From: Paratinospora sagittata
Lineage: Eukaryota; Streptophyta; Magnoliopsida; Ranunculales; Menispermaceae
Direction: 5' to 3'
Assembly (NCBI GenBank): GCA_035771175.1
Contig: CM069603.1
Span: 26,202,286 to 26,266,285, forward strand
Length of the DNA stretch: 64,000 nucleotides
Shown piece after piece: positions 33,701 to 46,434 of this stretch (positions are counted from its first letter, which is position 1; every line of letters starts with the position of its first letter). Made by a program: the position numbers and the translations under genes. Under the pieces are notes generated by a model. That model was not told the DNA's origin. It ran no database searches and saw only the letters and a list, made by a program, of their open reading frames with translations.

Positions 33701-34784
33701 TAAATAATAACACATGCATTATACTTTTATTTAACATGGCCCATATACAATTTATAATGCACACATTTATATACAGTATCAAGCATCAAATATACAAATA
33801 TATACATCAAGCAAACACACAGAGTTCAGACAAAATGCAAATGGGTTATGGGCTAGATGGAAAGACTTTTGGGGCGTTACAAGTATGTATAGACAACACT
33901 TAATCTCGATCTTCAAGAAGGTTTTTTGGCGCTCAAATCCATTTCAAATCAAACGGTTAAATTGTTTCACGAAAATAAATTGATTCAGATAGTGCAACAA
34001 CACCTGAATCTTCTGTGCTTTCACGAAAATAGAAAGTTCAGAAAACAACATAGGCTGACACAGTTATCAGTTTTTTTTAGAGTATTGTGTGAGCGTCGTG
34101 ACGCCCAACACACAATTTTGTCGTTTCTGCCTTTGAGGGCGCTCCTAGACTAGGAGCGTCCTGATTGACTTGATGATTTTAAAATCCATAAAACAATGAG
34201 GGCACTAATCTACGAGTAGCATCTTGATGTGTATTAAACACAAAAATCCCAGAAACGCGTGAGCGCGTCCTAACGTGCTGGTTCATCACTAGGTGACTGA
34301 CCATCACATGAGCGTCCTGATGAGCTGTCAGCGCCCTGATGGAGCACTAAAAATTGATTTTTGATATTTTTTTATTTTATCAAAGCTCGATTAATCAGTT
34401 TAAAGCTCGATAAATTCAGATCAATATAATCATCAAAAGTTATCAAAACCAAACGAAAGTCCTTCAAAAACAAATTGATCAAAAAAAGTTTCTTTTTGAA
34501 ACTCATGAGAATATGCAGAAGTAATATCTGTTGAATCAAGTGACATCTGAGAGTCTACGATCCTAAATGACTCTAAAAACATAAAGATTAAATCTCGAAT
34601 GATCATGGTCTTCAGTTTGATAATTGTCTTGATAGCTCTTCTACCATGCATCATCAAGCTTGAGCAATCTCCATGCATAATTGGATGTGCAATATATATC
34701 CAATAGTATATCTTAGTGAGAATGTGGTTTGTAATCATCAAAATATCTTTTCTTGTACGAGATATGAGGGTAATTAGATTAACA
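30722..34784 (-). repeat. Copia-3 3' LTR, interrupted by a solo LTR
   Basis: The LTR sequence runs 30722-31420 and 33887-34784, about 1.6 kb in all. It matches 53727-55308 (1,582 bp). Hairpins are at 30912-31065 and the AGCGTCCT-type U3 array at 34085-34350. The insertion falls in the promoter region. Confidence 0.9.
31421..33881 (-). mobile_element. Solo Tekay-type LTR (2,461 bp)
   Basis: Starts TGTGGTGACCTTGCACCCC, ends GGGGCGTTACA, and is flanked by AGTAT (31416-31420 and 33882-33886). It matches the Gypsy-A LTRs in order and wording (CCATCAAGATGGACATACA, TGCCCAGTGAATA, GTGGACCGAA, TTCCTTGGAGAAGAGAAGT). It has no internal domain. The ORFs inside are not conserved with the other copies. 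Confidence 0.92.
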
Positions 34785-35138
34785 ATCTCCCTCTTTTTTA
34801 TGGTTTCAAACACATTGTTGTAGGCCTTGAAGCAAACTAAAAAAATGATATGAATGCTTGATCCTACAATGAATAATAATGATATGAATGACATGCAATA
34901 CACATGAATACCATGCAATGCCAATGCTTTCCTCATTTTTATATGATAAGAGTTTTGCACCAATGAGAATGTATATCTCGCTATTTTTCCCCTGACTTTA
35001 TGGATAATATGATTCTTCAATAGATGTTACTTTGCCCCCTTTTGAAAACATCAAAAAAAGTGAAGTAGCCAAATGGTACTTCTCCCCCTGAATGAGGTAA
35101 GGGCACTTCTTCCCCTAAATGAGGTAAGCATCAAAATA
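34785..35138 (-). other. Copia-3 polypurine tract and 3' untranslated segment
   Basis: TAAAAAAGAGGGAGAT on the minus strand sits directly beside the 3' LTR (34785-34800). The remainder up to the pol stop is non-coding, with a second purine-rich block near 35030-35060. Confidence 0.7.
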
Positions 35139-37310
35139 TCATAGGTTAGATGCAAAAAACATCCCAAGCTCTCTTATGATATGAACAAACTAGTCCTTAG
35201 GTAAGGCTTTAGTGAAGATGTCAGCCAGTTGTTCTTTTGTGCCAACATGAGTAAGTTTAACATCACAATTTTGCACATGATCCCTTAAGAAATGATGTCT
35301 GATTTGAATATGTTTAGTTTGGGAATGCAATACAGGATTCTTTGATATGTTAATAGCACTGGTATTATCACATAGAATTTCAGCGCATTCAACAAAGATT
35401 CGATAATCCTGAAGTTGAAGTTTTTGTTTCATGTATAATACCTGAGAACAACAACTTCCTACAACATATTTTGCTTTAGCTGTGGATAATGTCACTGAGT
35501 GTTGCTTCTTGCAAAATTAAGAAATTAAAGAATTTTCAAGAAAGTGACAAAATCTTGAGGTATTTTTTTTTGTCAGTGAGACTTCCAGCATAGTCGGAGT
35601 CTACATAACTTTTCAATTCAAATGACGTACCTTTGGAATACCAAATTCCTAAATTAGTTGTGTCATTTTTGTATCTAAAGATTCTTTTGACACATTTTAA
35701 GTGTGATTCTTTAGGATCTGATTGAAATCTTGCACACAGACAAACACTGAACTTGATGTCAGGTCTACTTGCTGTGAGATAAAGTAAGCTTCCAATCATG
35801 CTTCTGTACAATTTTGAATCAATTGATTACCCTTTTTCATCTTTATCTAGTTTAATTTTTGAGTTACAGGGAGTATCTATTGATTTCAAATTAGTCATTT
35901 GAAACTTTTTGATCATTTCCTTAGCATACTTTGATTGGCTTATAAATGTGCCATTTGCCATTTGCTTAATTTGCAAACCAAGAAAGTATGTAAGTTCTCC
36001 CATCATACTCATTTCGAATTCTTTTTGCATTATTTTTGAGAACTCATCACACAATTCCTTGTCCAATGCACCAAATATGATATCATCCTCATATATTTGA
36101 ACAATAAGCATATTATCATCATGGTGTTTAATAAACAAGGTTGGATCGAGTTTCCCTTTTTGAAATTTATGATCTAAAAGAAATGAACTCAGTTTGTCAT
36201 ACCAAGCTCTAGGAGCCTATCTTAATCCATATAAGGCTTTGTGGAGTTTGAACAAATGTTCCGGGTTATGAGCATCCTCAAACCCTGGAGGTTGTTCCAC
36301 ATATACCTTTTCATTGATGTAACCATTTAGAAATGTACTCTTTACATCCATTTGGTATAGGAAAAAATCTTTGTAACAATCATAGGCAAGTGGCATCCTT
36401 ATTGCCTCTATTCTTGCTACTGGAGCAAAGGCTTCTTTGAAGTCTATGCCTTCTTCTTGATTGTATCCTTGTGCAACCAATCTAGCCTTATTACGGACAA
36501 TGATTCCTTGTTCATTCTTTTTGTTCCTAAAAACCCATTTGGTTCCTATAATTGATTGATGAAATGGTCTAGGAACTAATTCTCATACTATGTTCCTCAC
36601 AAAGTGTCCTAGCTCTTCTTGCATAGCAAGAATCCAATTTTCATCTTTCAATGCATCATCCACTTTTGTTGGTTCAATCTGAGATACAAAAGCAATGAAC
36701 TCTTGATCTTTGTGAATTGAAGCTCTAGTGGATACACCCTTAGTTAGATCTCGTAGTATTTGTTATTTGGGGTGACCTTGAAGTAATCTAGATTTTTTAG
36801 ATACTTCTAAAGGTGTTTCATGATTTGGTTCTATGTCTTGAGCTTTCTTGGGAGCATCATCAAGGTTTATTTGCCTAATCCCTTCCCCAAGACATTTCTT
36901 ACTTTCATCAAATTTTACATGAATGGATTCTTCGACAGTTTTGGTAGCTTTGTTATAAACTCTTTAAGCTCTACTATGAGAAAAATATCGTAAAAATATT
37001 TCTATGTCTAATTTAGTTCAAACTTGTCTAAATTATCTTTATCATTTAGGATAAAACACGTACATCCGAGCAGCAGAAAGTAACTGATGTTGGGTGTTCG
37101 TCCTTTCCATAATTCATATGGTATTTTGTTCAAGTTTTTCCTAATCAATATTATGTTCATTACATAACATGCAGTGTTTATAGTTTCTGCCTAAAAATAG
37201 TTTGCAGTATTATATTCACTAAGCATTGTTCTACACATTTCCTGCAAAGTTCTATTTTTCCTCTCAACTACACCATTTTGTTGAGGTGTTCTAGGGGCTG
37301 ACAGACGGTG
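35139..37310 (-). pseudogene. Copia-3 integrase C-terminus, RT and RNase H, broken
   Basis: Reads right to left. The end of integrase contains the PQQNGVVERK-type region near 37260-37300. RT starts near 36480 ([20 protein letters not shown]), with [20 protein letters not shown]. The active site is QIYEDDIIFGAL (about 36070-36100): the usual YVDD reads YEDD. SIRE RT text continues to KSIDTPCNSKIKLDKDEKG. RNase H has SYVDSDYAGSLTDKK (near 35600) and AKYVVGSCCSQVLYMKQ. The C-terminus reads THVGTKEQLADIFTKALPKD, then a TAG (35190-35192), then FVHIIRELGMF. The integrase part to the right is broken by the solo LTR at 37316. Confidence 0.87.
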
Positions 37311-37315
37311 AGTAT

Positions 37316-38904
37316 TGATAAGTGGAGTTTTAAATTAGTATTTTACATGTTAATTTCATAGGTTTTTAAGTGCATTTAGTTAGTTTTTAGATATATTTGC
37401 ATTAATTAGTTCATTTAGTGTTTTGGGTTCATTTAGATATTTTTAGGAGTTTTATAAGTTAGTTTTAGTGATTTTCATGAATAAATACATTAGGCTAGTT
37501 TAGGAAAATAAGAATGATTTTTAGGTAGTTTCCCTAAAGTCAATTGCATCCTTTTTATATTAATTTTGTCAATATTTTACGAGCTATACATAGTGCATAT
37601 AGAATTATACATGTTAATACACACTTGCATATAATATAAATCATTTACTTGTGTTTTGTGTTTTGTTTTGTAGGAAAATAAAGAGCTTTGAATGTGGATC
37701 CATGTTGCAAAAAGAAGAGCCACTTGGCAGCCAGAAAAATGGGAAAGTAAAAGAGGAGAAGAAATGGTGTTTGGTCGCCGCGGGTCCTAGAAGAGTCTAT
37801 CGGAGCGCCTCGGCGCCCATTGCGATGCTTCGATAGAGGGGCATTAGCGCCGCGTGGCGCTACTTGGGCAACTTGTGCCCTTTGTGCATTGGGGCTGTTT
37901 TTGTCTTTTTGCATTTTGATTTATAAATTGGCTTTTTAGGGTTTTAAGAGGATCCCATCATATCTTAGTTTAGAGAGACGAAGCAACCGTAGAGAATAGA
38001 AGTAGGTTAGGGTTTTTGAAGGAGAGGCAAGTGAAGGATTGAAGAAGAAGAAGAGTTGCAGGTTCGAGACAAGAAGAAGAAGGAGAGTCCACCATTGGCA
38101 AAGGGGGTTTCTTCATTTACCTTCTAATCTTAGTTTGTTTCCATGTTTTCTTTTTTAACTCTTTCTCTTGTATCTATGGATTTGATTATGAACTAAATAG
38201 ATAATCTAGAGATTTGATTTAGCTTTGTTGGAACTTGTGACTGAGTTCTTGTTTGTGTGTTTTTGAACAATCTTTTGGGTTTATTTATGATTCTCCATGC
38301 TTAATGCTTTCAAGTTGCTGATCACTCTTTGAATGAACTTAAATTTGGTTTCTATCACTCGAGAGAGGGGATATCGAATTTGATCAAGGGATTTGTAACT
38401 TAGATTGGAGTAATGAGTCGAGAGACCTACAAAACCTTTTGAAATCCATTAAAATGAATCATAGAACCTAAGGTATTTTTTATCTAAAGGTTTATCACTC
38501 GAGAAAGGGAATTGATAGATTGAGAGTAGATATTAAAGCTATCACGCGAGAGAGGGGTTTGAATGAAAAAGGATTCAGGATTTATAAATTTCAGAAATTA
38601 ATTCATTAATACAATTATTAGAAATCATGAGAGACAACATAGTGAGATCTAAACTCTAGAACTATAAATCCATTGATTTCTCTCCAATTTCCATTTATTT
38701 TGTTTGTTTTTATTTGCCTTTGTTTAATTTGCATTTTATCATTTAATTCACTCCACTTTTTATCACCTAGATAAAACCATTAACCATTGTAGAATTGAAA
38801 ATTAAGATTAGTAAAATTACCTTCTTTGTGGATACGAGAACCCACTCACCATGGGTATTATACTTGATAATTCGTACACTTGTGAATTTAAATTTACGCT
38901 ATCA
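37316..38904. mobile_element. Solo LTR of a TGATA..TATCA family (1,589 bp)
   Basis: Starts TGATAAGTGGAG, ends CGCTATCA, and is flanked by AGTAT (37311-37315 and 38905-38909). Removing it rejoins the Copia-3 integrase. It holds a GC-rich block with GCGCC palindromes (37780-37862) followed by a TATA-poor, purine-rich stretch and three 'atcactcgagaga'-like repeats (38355, 38487 and 38541). No gene inside. Lineage not assigned; TGATA ends occur in several Gypsy groups. Confidence 0.85.
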
Positions 38905-38909
38905 AGTAT

Positions 38910-39756
38910 AGCCTTGATTATTACAAAATTCTTTAAGATTTTTATTAACAAATTCACCTCCTCTATCACTTCTAACTATGTTTATTTTGTATCCCTTTTC
39001 ATTTTCAACTCTTTTACAAAATTTGATAAACAATTCACACACTTCAGACTTATGAGCCAGAAAGAATACCCAAGTGTATCTAGTAAAGTCATCAACAATT
39101 ACATATACATATGATTTTCCTCCTAAGCTTTGTGTCTTTGTCGGTCCGAAAAGATCCATGTGAATCAATTCAAGAGCTCTAGTTGTAGATTGATACCTCT
39201 TGCTCTTAAATGATGATCTAATATATTTGCCTAATTGACATGATTAACGCACCTTGTCTTTTGAGTAAATTCCTTTTGGAATACCCTTGGCAAGATCATT
39301 TTTAACTATCCTAGATAAGTTTTCCATATTGACATGAGCTAGTCTCCTATGCCAGAGCCATGCATCATCACAAGATATAGCACTTAAACATGTAACATTT
39401 TTCTTTTCCACGTCATCAAAATTTGTGCAATAAACATTTCTATGCCTAGATGCTATGCATGCAATGGTATTATCTTCATGCTTAATGATGCACCTATTTG
39501 CTTAAAATGAAATATCATAACCCTTGTCCCATAATTGACTATGCTCAAGAGATTATGCTTTAGCCCTTTTACATAAAGTAAATCAGAGATGGATAAGGAA
39601 TCATTACCAATAGTTCTGATGCCTGCTATTTCAACTTTACTGTTGTCTGCGAAGGTAACACTTCTGCCTTTTCTTCTTTCAATGCATAAGAACATTGACA
39701 TATCACCAGTCATGTGTCTTGAGCATCCACTGTCCAGATACCATATATCTCAATGT
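38910..39756 (-). pseudogene. Copia-3 protease and integrase N-terminus/core, broken
   Basis: From the right, MTGDMSMFLCIERRKGRSVTF marks the segment just after the protease DSGCSRH (near 39735), then GNDSLSISDLLYVKGLKHN. The GAG-pre-integrase WLWHRRLAHVNMENL is visible on the minus strand near 39340-39365. The integrase core reads MIHMDLFGPTKTQSLGGKSY (39120-39170), with RSDRGGEFVNKNLKEFCNNQ near 38920. The right edge is cut by Gypsy-A and the left edge by the solo LTR. Confidence 0.85.
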
Positions 39757-39761
39757 ATGCT

Positions 39762-42689
39762 TGTGGCGACCCCGCACCCCGGACCACCAACCCACCAACC
39801 CCGGACCACCCACCCCGGGGCGGGACTCCCGGCGTAGGCATCTCAAACTAGTCCTCAACCCTCGTGAGGTGGTTGAGACCCTACGAGCCTTATCCCAAAC
39901 AACAACATAATAAAAATGTACTAAACAAAACTACCAACCGTATTAATCATTCAAGACAAGAGATACTTCATAAAAATGAATCATAATTAAAACCATAATC
40001 CCTACAGTCCATCAAGATGGACATACACATAAAGTCCAAAACTATGGGTACAAAAAAACAGTCATATGCCCACAGGTCTATCTAACAAGTCCCAACCCAC
40101 CCATACTACAATGTGGTAAGTGTTAGAATTACATAGTCCAAAATATAATACATCATAATTTAAAACACAGTTCAATCAAAATGCCTCTCAACTCACATCG
40201 AGGCCTTGGATTCTCTCGCCGGCAAGGCCCTCAAGATATGACTACTCTTTTCCCCTTATTCAGGACAGAAGGACCTGAAAGAGGAAAATGAGGGTGAGCC
40301 AACGGTGCCCAGTGAATAGAATTGAAATATGCTATCAATACTCATCAATAAATATCATGTATGCATGTCAATGTGTAGCATGATTAAAAGCTCATAACAT
40401 ATAGATATCAAGCATTTATAATAAGTTCGATCCAAGTAAAAGCTTATCAATTTGGATCCACATTCCACATGCATTGGGGTTACTAGTGCACGTCTATTTC
40501 ACCGTATTGTTCTCATCCCCAATCATGTTGATTTGGGGTTACTAGTGCACTTCTATTTCACCGTACCGTTCTCATCCCCAAATATTTCCTTTTTAAAACC
40601 CTCCTATGACAAGGTTAAGTCTCCCTATTAGCCAGATAGATGAGCCCAACCAACGTCATAAGGTTTTCTCAAATCAATGCATCATTCAAAACATTAGGAC
40701 ACATTCATGCTTTCAACATACAATATATATAAGTGATATGATAACATAAAAGATATAATCATAAATGAAGTCTACTCACAACCAAGCCTCGCGAGAGTAC
40801 CTAAGCACACACGGACACCAAATCGAATCTACCCAATTAAGATCCTGAAACATTCATCAATATATAACCATATATCAATTTCTATGCTCAATCACATAGA
40901 CATTACGCATCAACCTTAAATCAGCCCACATATAGACAAGAGGCCTAAATCCCATCTAATCCCATCATTCAACTCAAATCAAATGACTTAGGCCTCGAAT
41001 GCATAGTTCTCATTCATAAACCATTCAATTAATTAAAAATACTGAATTTCAATTCCTTAGGCATAAACATGCCCAAATTGGGTCATTTGATCACAAGTAG
41101 GCCTAACCCATGATATGGTCACAATCACCAAATCAGTAGCATAATCAACCCTAATCATGCTTAATTAGACATAAATTTCATCAATTCAATGATTCTAGGC
41201 CAAAAGCATCAAAAGCCCTAAAATATGAAATTTTCCATACTTAGGCCATATTGCCTATTTACACTAGGTCACCATGTTCAGCCATGTATATTACTGATTT
41301 TGCATCATGGGTTCATCAAAAATGGCAACTAGGTCAACATAGTTGATATGCAAGCTATTTGGAAATGTCTAAGTTCATATTTTAAATTAAGGTCTAATGC
41401 AAACAACCCTACAAATTATCCATTTAATATTCTGTTCAGATGTATGAAGCTGCCAACAAAAATATTTCATCACAAAATCAACCGTACAGATTGAAGTATA
41501 TTAAGTGGCAAATCTTCTGTCCAAATATCAGCTCAATCCAACGGTGGACCGAAAGGTAAGCGTCTTTGATGAACAAGTCTCTAATCAGACAATTTCTCCT
41601 TTCCTGCTTAAAATACTCAAACTCAGATGACTATATCACACAAAATACCTATCTCACCAACATCTCAACCGTTCATAATGCAGACCGATCAGTTGTAAAC
41701 GACCTTCTCAAATATCATATCCATCCAACGGTAGATTTAGGAGATCTATTGGTTTGATCTACACTGCGCGAGAAATCAATACTTTTCGACCAGCTTTGTT
41801 TGGGAGGTTATATCTTTCAAACGAAAACTCCAATCAAGATCTCCACTGACCAGAATGAATACCCATAAGATACGAACTTGTTGACAAAGTTTGAGTTCAA
41901 TTTGACTATATAGAACCAAGATCCAGCTCTTTTATGAAAATGTTGCTGAGACTTCCCTCAAAGCAACTTCCTCTTTCTTTCTTTTCTTCTTTCCTTTCTC
42001 TTCTTTTTTCCTTTCCCTCCACTCATCTCACTCTCTAGGACTTCCTTGGAGAAGAGAAGTAAGGCATGAGACACTTGTCCACTCTCATGCACTAACTTGA
42101 CATGTGTTGGAGAGGAGAAATGGGGCATGATACACTTGTCCATTTTCATGCACCAACTTGACATGTGTTGGAGAAGAGAAATGGGACATGTGACACTTGT
42201 CCATTCTCATGCACCAACTTGACATGTGTTGGTCTCATGCACCAACTTGACATGTGTTGGAGAAGAGAAATGGGGCATGAGACACTTGTCCATTCTCATG
42301 CACCAACTTGACATGTGTTGGTCTAATACTACTCATACCAACCACATGTACTTTAACCAATCTCATGCTTCCATGTATTTTAAATGTCCAATCCATTTAA
42401 TAAACCAAATTTTCATTCTCATTTATCCTTTTATTCAATCAATCCTAACCCATATCAATTCATGGTTTAATGGGCCCATGCATAAATAATAACACATGCA
42501 TTACACTTTAATTTAACATGACCCATATACAATTTATAATGCACATATTTATATACATTATCAAGCATCAAATATACAAACATTAAACAAGCATCAAACA
42601 AACACTAAACATATGAAGGCAAACACATAGAGTTTGGGCAAAATATAATTGGGTAATGGGCTAGATGAAATAATTTTCGGGGCGTCATA
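39762..42689 (-). repeat. Gypsy-A 3' LTR (2,928 bp)
   Basis: Starts TGTGGCGACCCCGCACCCC on the plus strand and ends GGGGCGTCATA. It is near-identical to 47659-50668 outside two places: the first ~80 bp, where the two copies differ in a GC-rich block, and a minisatellite at about 42055-42330 with fewer copies than its partner. Confidence 0.93.
42055..42330 (-). repeat. LTR minisatellite (ACTTGACATGTGTTGG units)
   Basis: A 60-80-bp unit, ACTTGTCCATTCTCATGCACC plus ACTTGACATGTGTTGG plus AGAAGAGAAATGGG, is repeated about four times. The partner LTR (49970-50290) has more, partly with the inner 25-bp block doubled. The solo LTR at 33470-33545 has about two. Confidence 0.8.
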
Positions 42690-42700
42690 TGATGCCCACC
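42690..42700 (-). other. Gypsy-A polypurine tract
   Basis: The minus strand reads AAGGTGGGCATCA directly before the 3' LTR, a purine-rich primer just after the pol stop (TAA at 42701-42703). Confidence 0.7.
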
Positions 42701-45480
42701 TTAGAATGAACTTCGTCCTCGAAGTTTTAAGGTTAAGAATTTACCTAAGCCCATGAACTCGGAAAAGTGCTCAATCATGTAGTCCTCACACTCCCAATTA
42801 ACCTGCTCCTTGCCATGGAACTACCATCTCACCTTAACCATCGGAATCTCGCGGTTACGCAACCTCTGGACCTTCCGGTCAAGTATATGAATAGGTTCCT
42901 CATCATAAGTCCCATCCTGCCTCAGCTCAATGTTCCTCTAGTCCAAGACGTGATCAAAATCGCTCTTGTACACTCTCAACATTGACACATGAAAGACATT
43001 GTGGACTGCTGCTAACTGAGGTGGCAAGGCTAATCGGTAAGCGACGGGGCCAATTCGTTCTAAAACCTAGAACAGCCCAATAAATCTAGGAGCGAGCTTG
43101 CCTTTTATCCCAAACCTCGTCTGGCCCTTCTGAGGTGAGACCTTCAATAAAACTTGGTCACCCACCTTGAACTCTACGGTCTTCCGCTTGGCATCAGCGT
43201 AACTCTTCTGCCTGTCTTGGGCTACCTTCATATTATGTTTGATCCTCTTAATCTTCTCTGTGTGTTCTTGTACAAACTCTGGTCCCATCACTGCAATATC
43301 CCCTACCTCCGTCCAATAGACCGGAGATCTACAGGGTCGACCATACAATGCCTCAAATGGAGCCATGTCAATACTGGACTGATAGTTGTTGTTGTACGCG
43401 AACTCACACAGATCTATGTACTCATCCCAGTTACCACTGGACTCAAGGACACAAGCTCGAAGCATATCCTCCAAAATCGATATCAACCTCTCAGACTGGC
43501 CATCCGTCTGAGGGTGAAAAGCGGTACTGAGATCTAGTCTAGTGCCGAGCTGCCTCTGCAACCCCTGCCAGAATACCAATGTAAACCTCGAATCCCTATC
43601 TGACACAATCGAAACTGGCACTCCATGTAATCTGACTATCTCCTGCACATAGAGTCTGCTCACCTTTTCCATAGAATCCCTAGTGTTCACCGGTAGAAAG
43701 TGAGCGGACTTAGTCAAGCGATCAATAATAACCCAAACAACATTATGTCTCCTCGGGGTGTTGGGTAATCCCACAACAAAGTCCATAGTGACATGCTCCA
43801 ACTTACACTCAGGAATGGCAAGCAGTTGCATCTGCCCTCCAGGCCTCTGATGCTCAGCTTTGACTCTCTGACAGATCTCACACCTTTGAATGAACTGAGT
43901 TATTTCTCTCTTCATGTCGGGCCACCAATACATTCTTTTCATATTATGATACATCTTGGTTCCGCCAGGATGAATAACATAATGAGATTTGTGAGCTTCT
44001 TGGAGCACACTCTGTCTCAGTCGTGGATCTGCAAGAACCCATAAACGTCGCCTAAATCTCAAGGCACCATCGGATGAAAAGTGCCAATCAGTAAAATCAC
44101 TGCTCTCAGCCCATGACTTGTACATCACATAATCAACGTCAAGTCTCTGTTGGTCAATCACCTCCTAGACCTGTGTAGGCTGAGTTCTCATCTGAGCACA
44201 TATCACAATCTGATCTGAAGGGATAGCACATATACTCATAACCGTAGCTGCCTCAAGTGTTCTCCGCTCATGAGACATCTATCGTGCTACCATAACTGTC
44301 TCTACCCGCTTCTTGCTCAACGCATCAGCCACTACATTGGCTTTACCTGGGTGGTATTCCAATGTAAAATTATAGTCTTTGAGGAGCTCTAACCACCTTC
44401 TCTGCCTCATGTTCAATTCCTTATGAGAGAACAAGTACTTGAGGCTCTTATGGTCAGAATACAAAGTGAATCTCTCACCATAGCGATAATGCCTCCAAAT
44501 CTTCAAAGCAAAAACAACTGCGGCCAGTTCTAAGTCATGAACAGGATAGTTCTTTTCATGCACCTTCAACTGCCTCGATGCATAAGCAATGACCCAATCC
44601 TTCTACATCAACACGCAACCCAAGCCGATACGAGAGGCATCAGTGTAGATAACCAACTCTTAATCAGGCTCTGGCAAAATTAACACTGGCGTAGATGTCA
44701 ATCTTTTCTTCAGCTCTAAGAAGGCACTCTCACACTTCTCAGTCCATAAAAAGGACACATCTTTCTGGGTGAGCCTAGTCATAGGCGTAGCTATCTTGGA
44801 GAATCCCTGAACGAATCTCCTATAGTAACCAGCTAACCTAAGAAAGCTTATGATCTCGGTCACTGTGGTAGGCCTAGGCCAACTAATAATTGCTTCAACC
44901 TTAGACGTATCAACTGAAATCCCCTCAGAACTCACCACATGACCTAAGAACTTCACCTCGGTGATCCAAAACTCGCACTTGCTCAGCTTTGCATATAGCC
45001 TATGCTCTCTCAGAGTTTGCAAGGTCACTCTGAAGTGTTCCTCATGCTCAGCCCGAGTCTTGGAATACACCAATATGTCATCAATGAAGACGATGACAAA
45101 CTTATCCAGATACTGCCTAAAGACCTTCTGCATCAGGTCCATGAACATCGCCGGTGCATTAGTCACACCAAATGGCATCACAAGGAATTCATAATGTCCA
45201 TAGCGGGTCCAGAATGCTGTCTTAGGCACATCCTCCTCCCTGATCCTCAGCTGATGATACCCGGACCGCAAATCAATCTTCAAAAAATACCTCGCTCCCC
45301 TCAACTGATCAAACAAGTCATCAATCCTTGGGAGAGGATACTTGTTCTTGATGGTCACCCTGTTCAATTGGCGATAGTCGATGCACAACCGCAAGCTCCC
45401 ATCTTTATTTTTCACCAAAAGAACTGGAGCTCCCCAGGGTGACACGCTCGGGCAAATAAAGCCCTTAGCCATAACTCCTC
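42701..45480 (-). pseudogene. Gypsy-A reverse transcriptase, RNase H, integrase and chromodomain-like tail
   Basis: RT begins near [20 protein letters not shown] (45472), with [20 protein letters not shown] and the active site [13 protein letters not shown] (FIDD). RNase H has [34 protein letters not shown] and [12 protein letters not shown]. Integrase has a zinc site (HPGGTKMYHNMKRMY to CEICQRVK), catalytic MDFVVGLP and SDRDSRFT, and the Glu in HPQTDGQSERLI. The tail has EEPIHILDRKVQRLRN and VNWECEDYMIEHFSEF, the divergent chromodomain of Tekay/Del elements. In-frame stops lie at about 44660 (TAA) and, all TAG, at 44604, 44279, 44168, 43067, 42938 and 42819. Confidence 0.93.
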
Positions 45481-46434
45481 GAGCTATTTCTGTAACTCTC
45501 TCAACTCAGCTGGGGCCATTCTATATGGTGCCATGGAGATAGGCTTCGTGCCAGGGACTAGTTCAATGATGAAATCGGTCTCTCGCTTCAGTGGTAATCC
45601 TGGAAGATCTACAGGGAACACATCTGGAAAGCCCCTAACAATGGCAATATCCTCAAGTATCACCTCACTAGTCTCTTCCTCATCAGGCACTAACCCAGCC
45701 AAAATCTCCCTATCTCCATCAGTTACATATCTACCCCTTGTGACAGTCTGGTCTGAAGCTTTACCCTGTAGCGTAAACACTTGGTGTCCGGGGATCTGGA
45801 AAATGACTCTCTTCACGAAATAGTCGACAACTGCATGATAAGCCGCGAGCAAATCCATCCCTAGAATTGCATCAAACTCTAAAAACTCTAGGACTCGAAA
45901 GTCAACAGGCATCTCAACATTACCAATCTGAACCACACACCGGCTACAGATCATGTTCGGGTAGATCCTCTCCCCGGCTACAGTACTCACCACTAACCAT
46001 GTACTAGCCCTAATGGGAGTCAAATGCAAACTATCTACCATACGTCCAGATATGAATGATAATGTAGACCCAGCATCGAATAATACATGCATAGAAGCAC
46101 CACAAATAATAAGAGTACCTTCCACCAAAGTCATGGATGCTGTCGGGTCTGGCCCAGTAGCTGCCTTCGTTGTCTCTCTGACACTGGACTGCTGCACAAA
46201 TCCCTGAGCCCTCTTAAAACTCAGACACTCTGACTTCCTATGCCCAACCTGCCCACATTGATGACATAAGAACGGAGCCATGGGCGCAGATGATCCAGTC
46301 TGAGATGTCACCACATAGCCTCCTCGGCCTCTACCTCTGCTTCGGTCAGCAGTCTGTGGGAATGGGGGTCTCGGTGCACTCGGTGCCTGAATGGGAATCG
46401 GGACAGGAGAGGAAACCACTGGTGAGGCCATCAC
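45481..46434 (-). pseudogene. Gypsy-A nucleocapsid knuckle and aspartic protease
   Basis: Open for about 316 codons. The zinc knuckle is CHQCGQVGHRKSEC (about 46225-46265). The protease segment reads IICGASMHVLFDAGSTLSFI, where the usual DSG is DAG, then FDAILGMDLLAAYHAVVDY. The linker RGFPDVFPVDLPGLPLKRET leads into RT. It ends at a TAG (45484-45486) after ELRELQK, and a one-base frameshift a few codons later separates it from RT. A Ser-to-Ala change at the DSG would weaken the enzyme. Confidence 0.9.

Noticed and set aside
37311..38909. Shared AGTAT duplication of two solo LTRs as a sign of one event
   Set aside because: The two LTRs are of different families and lie at unrelated Copia-3 sites. 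Identical AT-rich pentamers are likely by chance.
43154..45442. Long plus-strand open frames opposite Gypsy-A pol
   Set aside because: They are antisense shadows of RT and integrase, with no domain of their own.
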